DNA of 46,877 bases from Betaproteobacteria bacterium. Lineage in GTDB: Bacteria; Pseudomonadota; Gammaproteobacteria; Burkholderiales; Burkholderiaceae_C. The notes beneath the pieces were generated by a model. That model saw only the letters and a program-made list of their open reading frames with translations, did no database searches and was not told where the DNA came from. A program made the position numbers and the translations under genes. This document shows positions 30,657-39,167 of this stretch, piece by piece. Numbering within the stretch: position 1 is the stretch's first letter; each line of letters starts with the position of its first letter. Where the stretch lies: the NCBI GenBank assembly GCA_009923315.1, contig RFTU01000010.1:1-46877 (forward strand), given 5' to 3'.

Positions 30657-31691
30657 CGCCGATCGGAACGCGGTGGCGGCACGCAAGCTCCCCACCGTGC
30701 GACCCTGCCAGTTTCGCATCACGGTTTCGCTCAAACCGCGCACCGCGTTGGCATCCTCTGCCGACAAGGGCAGCAGAGCCTCGATCAGCGCGGCCATCAC
30801 CACCTCGGCTGCTCGAGAAGTGGTGCCATCGTCCATCTTCAGTGCCACGCCCCAACCCCGCTCGGGGAGGCTGGCGCAGTACACGCCCTCAGCGCCAATC
30901 TTGCAGCACACCCGATGGCCCAGGCGTTGCATCACACGCGTATCGAAGCGCCCCGTACCCGCCACCATGAACGGTTCTTGCGCAATGGCGGCACGCAATC
31001 GTGCGGCCGCCTGCGCCAGGTCACGGGACAGGCCATGGCCGGTTGCAGCGCGAGCAAAGCCAAAGGCCAGATGGAACAAGGGGATGGCGTAGGTGGGGAT
31101 CGAACATCCATCGATGCCCCGAGGCACATCGGTCAAGGGGTGGTCAGTGGCTTGCTCCAACGCTCGGGTCACCTGCTGCATGACCGGGTGTTCAGGCTCG
31201 ACATAGCCGCGCATGAAGTCCGCCAAGGGCCGGCCACTCAAGCCACTGATGGCGCAACCCACGCACACGAAGCCCGAATGCTTGCCCGAGCAGTTGTTGT
31301 TCAGGGCTGTGGGTTCCGCGCCCAGGCGGGCCAGTTCCCGCTCACTGTCTTCGTGCGACGGCCAATGGACGCCGCATTCCAGAATCGATGGGTTCACGCC
31401 GGCCTTGCCCAGCATGGACGCGGCCGTGTCGGCATGGGCCCGTTCTCCGCCATGGGAGGCGCAGGCCAGTGCCAGTTCGGCAGCCGTCAGACCCAGTCGG
31501 TCGGCGGCACCGCTGGCCACCAGAGGCAGAGCCTGCAACAATTTCACCGCCGAGCGGGGAAAGATGGCGCGCTCGATGTCACCGCAAGACCACACCAGGC
31601 CGCCGTGGTCGTCCACCACGGCCACCGCGCCGCGGTGGAAGGATTCGACAGTGTCTCCTCTGAGGGCCTCAACCAGAATCGGGTTCTCCAT
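30636..31691 (-). CDS. L-asparaginase II (thermolabile, Rhizobium etli type)
   Basis: A 351-residue member of the asparaginase family unrelated to the E. coli type I/II enzymes. It hydrolyses asparagine to aspartate and ammonia. The likely catalytic pair is S47 and K50 in FPRSAVKLLQALPLV, with further conserved stretches ACASHGGE, NNCSGKH and GVYCASLPERGWG. No signal peptide is seen, so it is probably cytoplasmic. It lies antisense between the DNA ligase and the DUF429 gene. The short 42-base gap to the divergent DUF429 gene would hold both promoters. Its role beside DNA repair genes is unclear. Confidence 0.9.
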   Translation of the reverse strand: MENPILVEALRGDTVESFHRGAVAVVDDHGGLVWSCGDIERAIFPRSAVKLLQALPLVASGAADRLGLTAAELALACASHGGERAHADTAASMLGKAGVNPSILECGVHWPSHEDSERELARLGAEPTALNNNCSGKHSGFVCVGCAISGLSGRPLADFMRGYVEPEHPVMQQVTRALEQATDHPLTDVPRGIDGCSIPTYAIPLFHLAFGFARAATGHGLSRDLAQAAARLRAAIAQEPFMVAGTGRFDTRVMQRLGHRVCCKIGAEGVYCASLPERGWGVALKMDDGTTSRAAEVVMAALIEALLPLSAEDANAVRGLSETVMRNWQGRTVGSLRAATAFRSALSGLGH

Positions 31692-31733
31692 GCGCACACT
31701 GTAGCGCCGGACGGCTTGGCCTACAGTGCAGCC

Positions 31734-32568
31734 ATGTCCCCTCACACGATCGATGCCCCGGTGTCCCCCTGGTTGCTGGGCGTGGATTTCACCAGTTCGC
31801 CCCATGCGCGCAAGCCGGTGGTGTTGGCCTGGGGCCGACGCCATGGGAACCGGGTCAGCCTGCAGCGACTGCAGGCCTGTCACCGGCATGACGATCTGTT
31901 GGCGGCCTTGCAGGCCGAGGCGGCGTGGGTGGGAGGATTCGACCTGCCCTTTGGCTTGCCGCGTGAGTTGGTGCAAGCACTGGGCTGGCCCACGGACTGG
32001 GCCGCCTGCATGGACCACTACTGCAGCCTGACCCGGGCCGAGATTCGCGACACCTTTTCCGCGTTCACCGCCGCGCGCCCGACTGGGTCCAAGTTTGCGC
32101 ACCGCGCCTGCGACACCCCGGCCGGTTCAAGCCCATCGATGAAATGGGTCAATCCGCCGGTGGCCTACATGATGCATGCGGGTGTGCCGATTCTGCGCGC
32201 CCTCAAGGCCAGCCTTCCCGGCTTGGATGAGCGCAATGCCCCGCGCCTGGCCCTGGAGGCCTATCCGGGTCTGTTGGCGCGTGAGTTGATCGGTAACCGG
32301 CCACAAGAGCGACGACCGTGACAAGCAGACCACCGAGCGGCTGATCGCGCGCAAGGACCTGATCGATGCCTTGGAACAGGGTCGCACCCGACTGGAGCTG
32401 CGCGTGGTGCTCAGCCATGCCCAGCGCGAAACCCTGGTCGACGATGCCCGCGGAGATGCCCTGGACGCCGTGCTGTGTCTGATGCAGGCTGCGTGGGCTT
32501 GTCATCAACCACGCTGGGGCTTGCCGCCTGATGTGGATCCGCTGGAAGGCTGGATCGTGAGCGCATGA
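31734..32568 (+). pseudogene. DUF429 family protein, disrupted by a single-base frameshift near 32300
   Basis: Read across two frames this is a 277- to 278-codon DUF429 protein (RNase H-like fold). The first frame (31734-32321) runs from MSPHTIDAP through LLGVDF, GGFDLPFGLP and EAYPGLLARELIGNR, then hits a premature stop. The second frame picks up at 32302 with HKSDDRDKQTTERL and continues to SA at 32568. It contains DDARGDALDAVLC, the family C-terminal motif. Removing one C at CCGGCCAC (near 32300-32302) would restore a single frame. The stop overlaps the helicase ATG (ATGA), so loss of this frame would break coupling to the helicase. Could be a real mutation or a sequencing error. Confidence 0.8.
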
Positions 32569-35201
32569 CCGCACCGCCCAACGCTGAGGAGTGGATGCGG
32601 TCCCGCGGTTGGCAACCGCATGGCTTTCAGTTCGAGGTCTGGGACCACATCGCACAGGGCCGCAGCGGCTTGCTGCACGCCAGCACCGGCAGTGGCAAGA
32701 CCTATGCGGTATGGCTGGGCTTGCTGCAGCGCGCACAAGCCGTCGAACGCCGCACGCAGGCCGGCACTCGCATCCTGTGGATCACGCCCATGCGCGCCCT
32801 GGCCCAGGACACGCTGTTGGCCCTGCAAGAACCCTTGGCCGATCTGCAGCCGAACTGGCAAGCCCAGGCGCGAACGGGCGACACCTCATCGGCTGAGCGG
32901 GCCCGCCAGGAAAGGCGGATCCCCGACGTGTTGGTGACCACACCAGAGTCCTTGAGCCTGATGCTCACCCGTGAAGACGCGGCCCGCCGCTGGGCCCATC
33001 TGCAGGCGGTGGTGGTGGACGAGTGGCACGAGCTCATCGGCAGCAAGCGCGGCGTTCAGCTGCAATTGGCGCTGGCCCGGCTGGCGACCTGGCAGCCGAC
33101 TCTGCTGGTGTGGGGCTTGAGCGCCACGCTGGGCAACCTGCAGGAGGCCTTGGACACTTTGGTGCGTCCCCTGCAAGGCGGGGCCTCCTGCGGCTTGGAC
33201 TCCGTCCAGCCCAAGGCGCTGCCGGACGCTGCGGTCAAGCGTGTGGCACCCGCAGCCTTGGTTCAGGGCAGGATCGACAAGTCGCTGCTGATCGACACGT
33301 TGTTGCCCGATCAGCCCGGCCGTTTCTCTTGGGGTGGACATCTGGGGGCGCAGATGCTCAAGCCCGTGGTCCAGGCCATCGAATCGGCCGGCACCTGCCT
33401 GGTGTTCACGAACACGCGGTCACAAGCCGAGATCTGGTACCAACTGCTGCTGCAGGAGCGCCCTGACTGGGCGGGTCTGGTGGCCCTGCACCACGGGTCC
33501 TTGGACACCGAGGTGCGCGCCTGGGTGGAGCAGGGCCTGAAAGCCGGTCGGCTCAAGGCCGTGGTGGCCACCTCCAGTCTGGACCTGGGCGTGGACTTTC
33601 TGCCGGTGGAGCGGGTGCTGCAGATCGGCTCACCCAAGGGGGTGGCACGCCTGATGCAGCGAGCCGGGCGCAGCGGCCATGCGCCGGGCCGTCCCAGTCG
33701 GATCACCCTGGTCCCGACCAACACCATGGAGCTCGTGGAGGCGGTAGCCGCACGGCGCGCCGCACAGGCCGGACACATCGAGTCCCGCAGCAGCCCGCAG
33801 TCGCCGATGGATGTGTTGGTGCAGCACCTGGTGACCGTGGCCATCGGCGGTGGCTTTGAGCCCGCCGCCCTTTATCAAGAAGTGTGTCGTACCCAGGCCT
33901 ATGCCACCCTCAGCCCCGAGTCCTTCGACTGGGCTTTGGCCTTCGTCGAGCGCGGTGGCAGCAGCTTGGCGGCCTATCCCGAATACCACCGCGTGCAGCG
34001 CATAGATGGCCGCTGCGTGGTGGCGGATCGGCGCCTGGCCCAGCGCCATCGCCAGCAGGTGGGGACCATCGTCAGTGACGCCGGCCTGCAGGTGAAGTGG
34101 GTGTCGGGCGGCAGCCTGGGCACCATCGAGGAAGGCTTCATGGCCAGGCTGTCACCGGGGGACTGTTTTGTGTTCGCCGGTCGTGTGCTGGAGTATGTGC
34201 GTACCCGGGAGATGACCGTCTATGTCCGCAAAGCCGCCAAGCCCAAAGGGGTGGTGTCCACCTGGGCGGGCAGCAAGATGCCCCTGTCCACCGAGTTGGC
34301 CGACGCCACCCTGGCGGTCCTGGGCGATGTGCAAGCCCGCATGGTCCAGTCGATACCGGACCTGGACGCTGGCGAACCGGAGCTGCAGGCGGCTTGGCCG
34401 ATGCTGCACACGCAACAGCAGATGTCGGCGCTGCCCGTGGCCGGCCGCATCCTCGTGGAGGTCCTGCATTCACGCGAAGGCGAACACCTCTTTCTTTACC
34501 CCTTTGCCGGTCGCCTGGTGCACACCGGCCTGGCCCAGTTGTTGGCCTGGCGTTTGGCCCAAGGGGCTGAACGAGGCCTGAGCATGTCGCTGTCCGTGAA
34601 CGATCTGGGCCTGGAGATCGTCTCGCCCACGACGCTGAATCTGCCAGATGACGTTCAGGCCCTTCACGCCCTGTTGTTGCCGCTGGGTTGCGAAGATCAG
34701 CTGTTGTCCGACATCCTGCAGAGCATGAAGGCCGGTCACCTGCCCCAGCGCCGCTTTCGTGAGATCGCCCGGGTGGCCGGTTTGGTGCATGGGGGTCTGC
34801 CCGGCGCGCGTAAAAGCACCCGCCAGATCCAGGCCTCCAGCAGCTTGTTCTATGAGGTGTTTCGCCAGTACGACAGCGGCAATGAGCTGCTGCTGCAGGC
34901 CGAGCGTGAAGTGCTCAGCCAGGAGCTGGATGTGCAGCGGATGCGCCAGGCTCTGCAGCGACTGCAGCAGTGGCCGTGGCATCGCGTCGACTTGAACTCG
35001 CCCAGTCCCTTCTGCCTGCCGCTGCTGGTGGAGCGGCTGCGTGAGCAACTCTCCACCGAGCAGTTGACCGCGCGCATCCAACGGTGGATCACACAGTCTG
35101 CCCTCCCTGAAACCAACGCCCGCCCCAAGCGCACGCGCGGTGCCGGTCGCGCGTCGCAGCGAGTCCGGCCTCAAGCCGGTTCGGAAGACTCAAAGCCCTG
35201 A
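32565..35201 (+). CDS. Ligase-associated DEXH-box DNA helicase (Lhr-like)
   Basis: An 878-residue superfamily 2 helicase of the set that travels with an ATP-dependent ligase and an exonuclease. Motif I GSGKT is at 42-46, motif Ib region TTPESLSLML at 125-134, and motif II DEWH at 152-155 followed by ELIGSKRGVQ, typical of Lhr-type proteins. Motif III SAT and motifs IV-VI (VFTNTRSQAE, TSSLDLGVDF, QRAGRSGH) follow. The C-terminal half is the Lhr-like winged-helix and accessory region. It is likely a 3'-5' helicase acting in DNA damage repair. Coupled by ATGA to the DUF429 gene; its last 31 bases overlap galE in antisense. Confidence 0.93.
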   Translation: MTAPPNAEEWMRSRGWQPHGFQFEVWDHIAQGRSGLLHASTGSGKTYAVWLGLLQRAQAVERRTQAGTRILWITPMRALAQDTLLALQEPLADLQPNWQAQARTGDTSSAERARQERRIPDVLVTTPESLSLMLTREDAARRWAHLQAVVVDEWHELIGSKRGVQLQLALARLATWQPTLLVWGLSATLGNLQEALDTLVRPLQGGASCGLDSVQPKALPDAAVKRVAPAALVQGRIDKSLLIDTLLPDQPGRFSWGGHLGAQMLKPVVQAIESAGTCLVFTNTRSQAEIWYQLLLQERPDWAGLVALHHGSLDTEVRAWVEQGLKAGRLKAVVATSSLDLGVDFLPVERVLQIGSPKGVARLMQRAGRSGHAPGRPSRITLVPTNTMELVEAVAARRAAQAGHIESRSSPQSPMDVLVQHLVTVAIGGGFEPAALYQEVCRTQAYATLSPESFDWALAFVERGGSSLAAYPEYHRVQRIDGRCVVADRRLAQRHRQQVGTIVSDAGLQVKWVSGGSLGTIEEGFMARLSPGDCFVFAGRVLEYVRTREMTVYVRKAAKPKGVVSTWAGSKMPLSTELADATLAVLGDVQARMVQSIPDLDAGEPELQAAWPMLHTQQQMSALPVAGRILVEVLHSREGEHLFLYPFAGRLVHTGLAQLLAWRLAQGAERGLSMSLSVNDLGLEIVSPTTLNLPDDVQALHALLLPLGCEDQLLSDILQSMKAGHLPQRRFREIARVAGLVHGGLPGARKSTRQIQASSSLFYEVFRQYDSGNELLLQAEREVLSQELDVQRMRQALQRLQQWPWHRVDLNSPSPFCLPLLVERLREQLSTEQLTARIQRWITQSALPETNARPKRTRGAGRASQRVRPQAGSEDSKP

Positions 35202-36199
35202 GGGTTCAGTCTCTGCCAGTGCCAACTGTCCTGGCACATCCGCTGAAGCCCATGCTGCGCGCGCCAACCCAACAAGTCGTGCGCCCGCGTCGGGTCGGCA
35301 TAGCATGCGTCGATGTCGCCGGGCCGGCGGGCCACCACCTCGTAGGGAATGGGGCGTCCACTGGCCACCTCGTAGGCCCTGACGAGTTCCAGAACCGAGT
35401 AGCCCTGACCCGTTCCGAGGTTGACCGTGAAGGAATCGCCACCGGCCAACATGGCCTGCAAGGCTGCCACATGCCCCTGAGCCAGGTCCATCACATGGAT
35501 GTAGTCGCGCACGCCAGTCCCATCGGACGTCTGGTAGTCGTTGCCGAACACGTGCAGCTTCTCGCGGCGGCCCACGGCCACTTGGGCCACATAGGGCATC
35601 AAGTTGTTGGGAACCCCGCGTGGGTCTTCACCGATCAGGCCGCTTTCATGGGCGCCCACGGGGTTGAAGTAGCGCAGGATGCCGGTGCGCCACGCGGGGT
35701 CGGCGCGTCCGAGATCGTGCAGGATCTGCTCGCCCATGCGTTTGGTTTGGCCGTAGGGGTTGGTGGCCTGCACGGGTGCGTCCTCCCGAATGGGCAGGGA
35801 GTCGGGCTTGCCATACACCGTGGCACTGCTGCTGAAGACGAGGTGTTGGCAGGCGGTGGACTGCATCGCACGGCACAGCGAGACCAGCCCACCGATGTTG
35901 TTGCGGTAGTAGTCCAACGGTTGTGCCGTGGACTCGCCCACCGCTTTGAGAGCCGCAAAGTGCACCACGGCGGCGATGCGATGGCGGGTGAGGGCCGAGG
36001 CCACGGCGGCCTGATCGGTCACATCAGCCTGCTCGAATGACAGCGCAGAGCCCGTCAAGCGCTCCAGCCGACGCAGGACTTGCGGTGAACTGTTGCTGAA
36101 GTTGTCCAGCCCCACCACCCGAAAGCCGGCCTCGTGCAGCGCCACCCAGGTGTGTGAGCCGATGTAGCCGGTGGCTCCGGTCAGCAATACGGACGTCAT
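35171..36199 (-). CDS. galE: UDP-glucose 4-epimerase
   Basis: GalE interconverts UDP-glucose and UDP-galactose, supplying galactose for surface polysaccharides. The 342-residue Rossmann protein has the NAD loop TGATGYIGSH (7-16), DNFSN (32-36), FAALKAVGES (81-90), the catalytic Ser in SSSATVYG (123-130) and YxxxK as Y149 and K153. The C-terminal segment GTGQGYSVLELVRAYE and DIDACYADPTRAHDLLGW match the family. Single gene facing the helicase. Its neighbours, the exosortase-type ligase and (elsewhere) manC, suggest exopolysaccharide sugar supply. Confidence 0.96.
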   Translation of the reverse strand: MTSVLLTGATGYIGSHTWVALHEAGFRVVGLDNFSNSSPQVLRRLERLTGSALSFEQADVTDQAAVASALTRHRIAAVVHFAALKAVGESTAQPLDYYRNNIGGLVSLCRAMQSTACQHLVFSSSATVYGKPDSLPIREDAPVQATNPYGQTKRMGEQILHDLGRADPAWRTGILRYFNPVGAHESGLIGEDPRGVPNNLMPYVAQVAVGRREKLHVFGNDYQTSDGTGVRDYIHVMDLAQGHVAALQAMLAGGDSFTVNLGTGQGYSVLELVRAYEVASGRPIPYEVVARRPGDIDACYADPTRAHDLLGWRAQHGLQRMCQDSWHWQRLNPQGFESSEPA

Positions 36200-36282
36200 G
36201 CAGGCATTATTTCAAAGGCGCCGTGACACGTCGGGTGTGCATCGGGTCAACCGGGCTGCTGGGAGCATGACATACTTTTCTC

Positions 36283-38040
36283 ATGAGCTTGGTGCCTGCA
36301 CGCATGCCCGCATTGCTGCACGACCTGCTGCTGCGCCACCCGGGCCACTGGACCTCGCGGCCCGCGTTGGTGGACGCGGCGGCTGAACTGACCTATGGCC
36401 AACTCGCGGATGCCGTAGACCGCGCCCAGTCGGGCCTGCAGGCCCTAGCCCTGCAGCGCGGCGATCGGGTGGCCGTTTACCTTGAAAAGCGCGTCGAAGC
36501 GGTGGTGGCAGCCTTTGCGGCTGCGGCCGCCGGTGGGGTCCTGGTGCCTCTGAACCCTGCACTGAAGGCGCCGCAGGTGGCGCATGTGCTGCGGGATGCA
36601 CAACCTCGCGTGCTGGTGACCTCGGCAGCGCGTTGGGGTGCTTTGATCGCAGGACTGAACGGGGATGGGCCCCACGGCCAAGCCGGTACGGCGGCAGGCG
36701 TCGGTTTGCAGACCGTGATTCTGGTGGACGAGCCGGCTGTGTCAGCGGCCACGATCCCAACGGTGGTGAGCGGCCCCAGCCTCGTGGCCTGGCCTGAACT
36801 GTTGGCCTCCCCGCGCCGCGCCGCGCCGCGAATGATCGACGCCGACTTGGCCGCCATCCTCTACACATCGGGCAGCACAGGACTGCCCAAGGGGGTCATG
36901 CTGTCGCACCGCAACCTGGTGGTGGGTGCACGCAGCGTGGTGGAGTATCTGGACAACGGCCCTGATGATGTCCTGCTGGCGGCGCTGCCGCTGAGTTTCG
37001 ATGCCGGCTTCAGCCAGCTCACCACGGCCTTTACCGCCGGGGCCCGCGTGGCTCTGCTCAACCACCTCTTGCCGCAGGATGTGTTGCGTGCCATGGCCGA
37101 GTACCGCGTCACGGGCTTGACCGCGGTGCCGCCGCTGTATCACCAGTTGGCCCAGCTGCCACCGGCGCGCTGGACATCCGACGCCCATGCCTGCCTGCGC
37201 TACTTCGCCAGTACGGGCGGGGCCATGCCGGCGGGCACCTTGTCCACCTTGCGCCAGCGGATGCCGCGGGCTCGCCCCTTCCTGATGTATGGCCTGACCG
37301 AGGCGTTTCGTTCCACCTTTTTGCCGCCAGAAGAGGTGGATGCGCGGCCCGGCTCAATCGGACGGGCCATTCCGAATGCAGAAGTGCTGGTGCTCGATGA
37401 ACAGGGCCGTGATTGCCCACCCGATGTGCCCGGCGAGCTGGTGCACCGAGGACCCCTGGTGGCCCTGGGCTACTGGGGCGATGCTCAACGCACCGCTGAG
37501 CGCTTCCGTCCACTGCCCGCCGGCGTGGCCGGGCGCACGCCAGGTCAGGTACTGCCCGAGTGGGTGGTGTTTTCGGGCGATCGCGTGCGGCGCGATGCCG
37601 ATGGATTCCTGTACCACCTCGGGCGCTTTGACGAAATGATCAAGACATCGGGCTACCGCGTCAGCCCCGCCGAGCTGGAGCCTGTGCTGATGGCCGCGCC
37701 CGGTGTGGATGAGTGTGTGGTGTTCGGCGAGGCCGATGAGGCCTTGGGCCAACGTGTGGTGGCTGTCGTGGCGTTGACGGCGGGCGTGCCGCCGTTGACC
37801 GCCTTGGCCAGCGGCTTGGCGGACACTCGCCCCGTCGACGGTAGCCTGGCAGGCGGCCCATCCCCCGAGGACTTCAGCGCCGCGCTGTTGCGTCATTGCC
37901 GACAGCAACTGCCCGCGTACCTGGTGCCCTCGCGCTGGGTGTTGCACGAGGGTGCCCTGCCGCGCAACGCCAACGGAAAACTCGACCGAGCCGCGCTCAA
38001 GGCGCGGTACGCCCAGGCGCCTGGCACCACCCCGTCCTGA
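36283..38040 (+). CDS. Acyl-CoA ligase (AMP-forming), exosortase A system-associated
   Basis: A 585-residue ANL-superfamily enzyme that adenylates a carboxylic acid and loads it on CoA or an acyl carrier protein. Motif A3 YTSGSTGLPKG is at 194-204; MYGLTEAF, SGDRVRRDADGFLYHLGR and the C-terminal NGKLDR lysine motif are present. The sequence fits the group found beside exosortase A (PEP-CTERM/exopolysaccharide) genes. A broken acyl carrier protein gene of the same system lies convergent just downstream. No exosortase is in the window. Residues 525-545 or so are a Pro/Ser/Gly-rich insert that looks longer than usual. Confidence 0.85.
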   Translation: MSLVPARMPALLHDLLLRHPGHWTSRPALVDAAAELTYGQLADAVDRAQSGLQALALQRGDRVAVYLEKRVEAVVAAFAAAAAGGVLVPLNPALKAPQVAHVLRDAQPRVLVTSAARWGALIAGLNGDGPHGQAGTAAGVGLQTVILVDEPAVSAATIPTVVSGPSLVAWPELLASPRRAAPRMIDADLAAILYTSGSTGLPKGVMLSHRNLVVGARSVVEYLDNGPDDVLLAALPLSFDAGFSQLTTAFTAGARVALLNHLLPQDVLRAMAEYRVTGLTAVPPLYHQLAQLPPARWTSDAHACLRYFASTGGAMPAGTLSTLRQRMPRARPFLMYGLTEAFRSTFLPPEEVDARPGSIGRAIPNAEVLVLDEQGRDCPPDVPGELVHRGPLVALGYWGDAQRTAERFRPLPAGVAGRTPGQVLPEWVVFSGDRVRRDADGFLYHLGRFDEMIKTSGYRVSPAELEPVLMAAPGVDECVVFGEADEALGQRVVAVVALTAGVPPLTALASGLADTRPVDGSLAGGPSPEDFSAALLRHCRQQLPAYLVPSRWVLHEGALPRNANGKLDRAALKARYAQAPGTTPS

Positions 38041-38122
38041 GGCCGTGACCCTCGAACGCCATCGCGCCGTTTGGTCCGTTGGATCCCATTCGGCAGTTTG
38101 GGCGGCTTGGGCCGTTGTCAGC

Positions 38123-38346
38123 TCAGGTTTGCGGGGCCTTACGGGCCATCTCGACAAAGGCCAATAGGCTGCCGACTCATCGGCGACGCGAATGCCCCAG
38201 CGCTGCTCCAACGCAGCGATGAGATCGATCACCGCCATGGAATCCAGTTCGGGCAGGGCGCCCAACAGTGGGGTGGTGGCATTGAAGTCCATCGCACGGC
38301 CTTGCAGGCAAAGGACTTCATCGAGCAGAAGCAGCAAATCGCTCAC
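38123..38346 (-). pseudogene. Acyl carrier protein (exosortase A-associated), truncated/frameshifted C-terminus
   Basis: Reading from a GTG at 38346, the first 54 residues are a good acyl carrier protein, with the phosphopantetheine site in ELDSMAVIDLIAALE (Ser of DSM). After VADE the frame breaks. The expected fourth helix appears in another frame as LAFVEMARKAPQT followed by TGA at 38123-38125. Relative to related proteins as I recall them, about ten residues are missing at this point and the frame is shifted. In the unshifted frame, the reading instead runs into the antisense of the acyl-CoA ligase gene. Either a pseudogene or an assembly error. Confidence 0.7.
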
Positions 38347-38397
38347 GCTGGTGCGGTTAAGGGGAAACCCGAATTCTCGCCGAATTCAGGCCTGAAT

Positions 38398-39159
38398 TCA
38401 GTCGACCATCGACCGGGGCCCGCACACGGGGCACTGCGCGCGCCGGTTCACCCGTATTTCGTTCCACTCCGTGGTCCGAAGGTCCAGCATCCGCAAGCGC
38501 CCGGCCAAGCTCTGGCCGGTCTGGGCCAACAGCTTCAAGGCCTCGGCCGCTTGCAGGCTGCCGATGATGCCCACCAAGGGCGCAAAGACGCCCATGGTGG
38601 CGCAGCGCACTTCTTCGAACGTGGTGTCCGGTGGGAAGACGCACGCGTAGCAGGGGGCGTCGGGCTGGCGGGTGTCGTAGACCGAGATCTGCCCGTCCCA
38701 CCCGATGGCAGCCCCCGACACCAGGGGCACGCGGTGGGCCACACACGCGGCGTTGACGGCCTGTCGGGTGTCGAAGTTGTCGCTGCAGTCCAGCACCACA
38801 TCATGTTGGCCCACCAGTTCTTGCAAGCGCGCGGCGTCGGCCCTTTCCTGCAGGGTGCGAATCCGGGCCAAGGGGTTCATCTGCAGCATCCGCTGGCGGG
38901 CAGATTCCACTTTGGCCTGGCCCACACTGGCCTGGCCGTGGGCGATCTGGCGCTGCAGATTGGTGACATCCACCGTGTCGTGATCGACCAGGGTGATGAA
39001 CCCCACGCCCCCGCCGGCCAGATACAGGGCCACCGGCGAGCCCAGGCCACCGGCTCCGATCACCAGGGCCCGCGATGACAGCAGCCGTTCCTGGCCCTCG
39101 ACGCCGATTTCAGGCAGCAGGATGTGGCGCGAATAGCGCAGGAGCTCGTCGTCGGTCAC
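38398..39159 (-). CDS. moeB: ThiF/MoeB/HesA family adenylyltransferase
   Basis: These E1-like enzymes adenylate the C-terminus of a small ubiquitin-like sulfur carrier (MoaD or ThiS) for molybdopterin or thiamine synthesis. The 253-residue protein has the ATP loop GAGGLGSP (36-43), the Arg/Gln segment DVTNLQRQIAH, DCSDNFDTR and zinc-binding CxxC pairs (CYAC and CPVC). Starts at GTG 39157-39159, 8 bases after the ctpA stop, so both are likely in one transcript. Whether it serves molybdenum cofactor or thiamine is undecided; no moaD or thiS is in the window. Confidence 0.88.
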   Translation of the reverse strand: MTDDELLRYSRHILLPEIGVEGQERLLSSRALVIGAGGLGSPVALYLAGGGVGFITLVDHDTVDVTNLQRQIAHGQASVGQAKVESARQRMLQMNPLARIRTLQERADAARLQELVGQHDVVLDCSDNFDTRQAVNAACVAHRVPLVSGAAIGWDGQISVYDTRQPDAPCYACVFPPDTTFEEVRCATMGVFAPLVGIIGSLQAAEALKLLAQTGQSLAGRLRMLDLRTTEWNEIRVNRRAQCPVCGPRSMVD

Positions 39160-39167
39160 ATCAGAAA

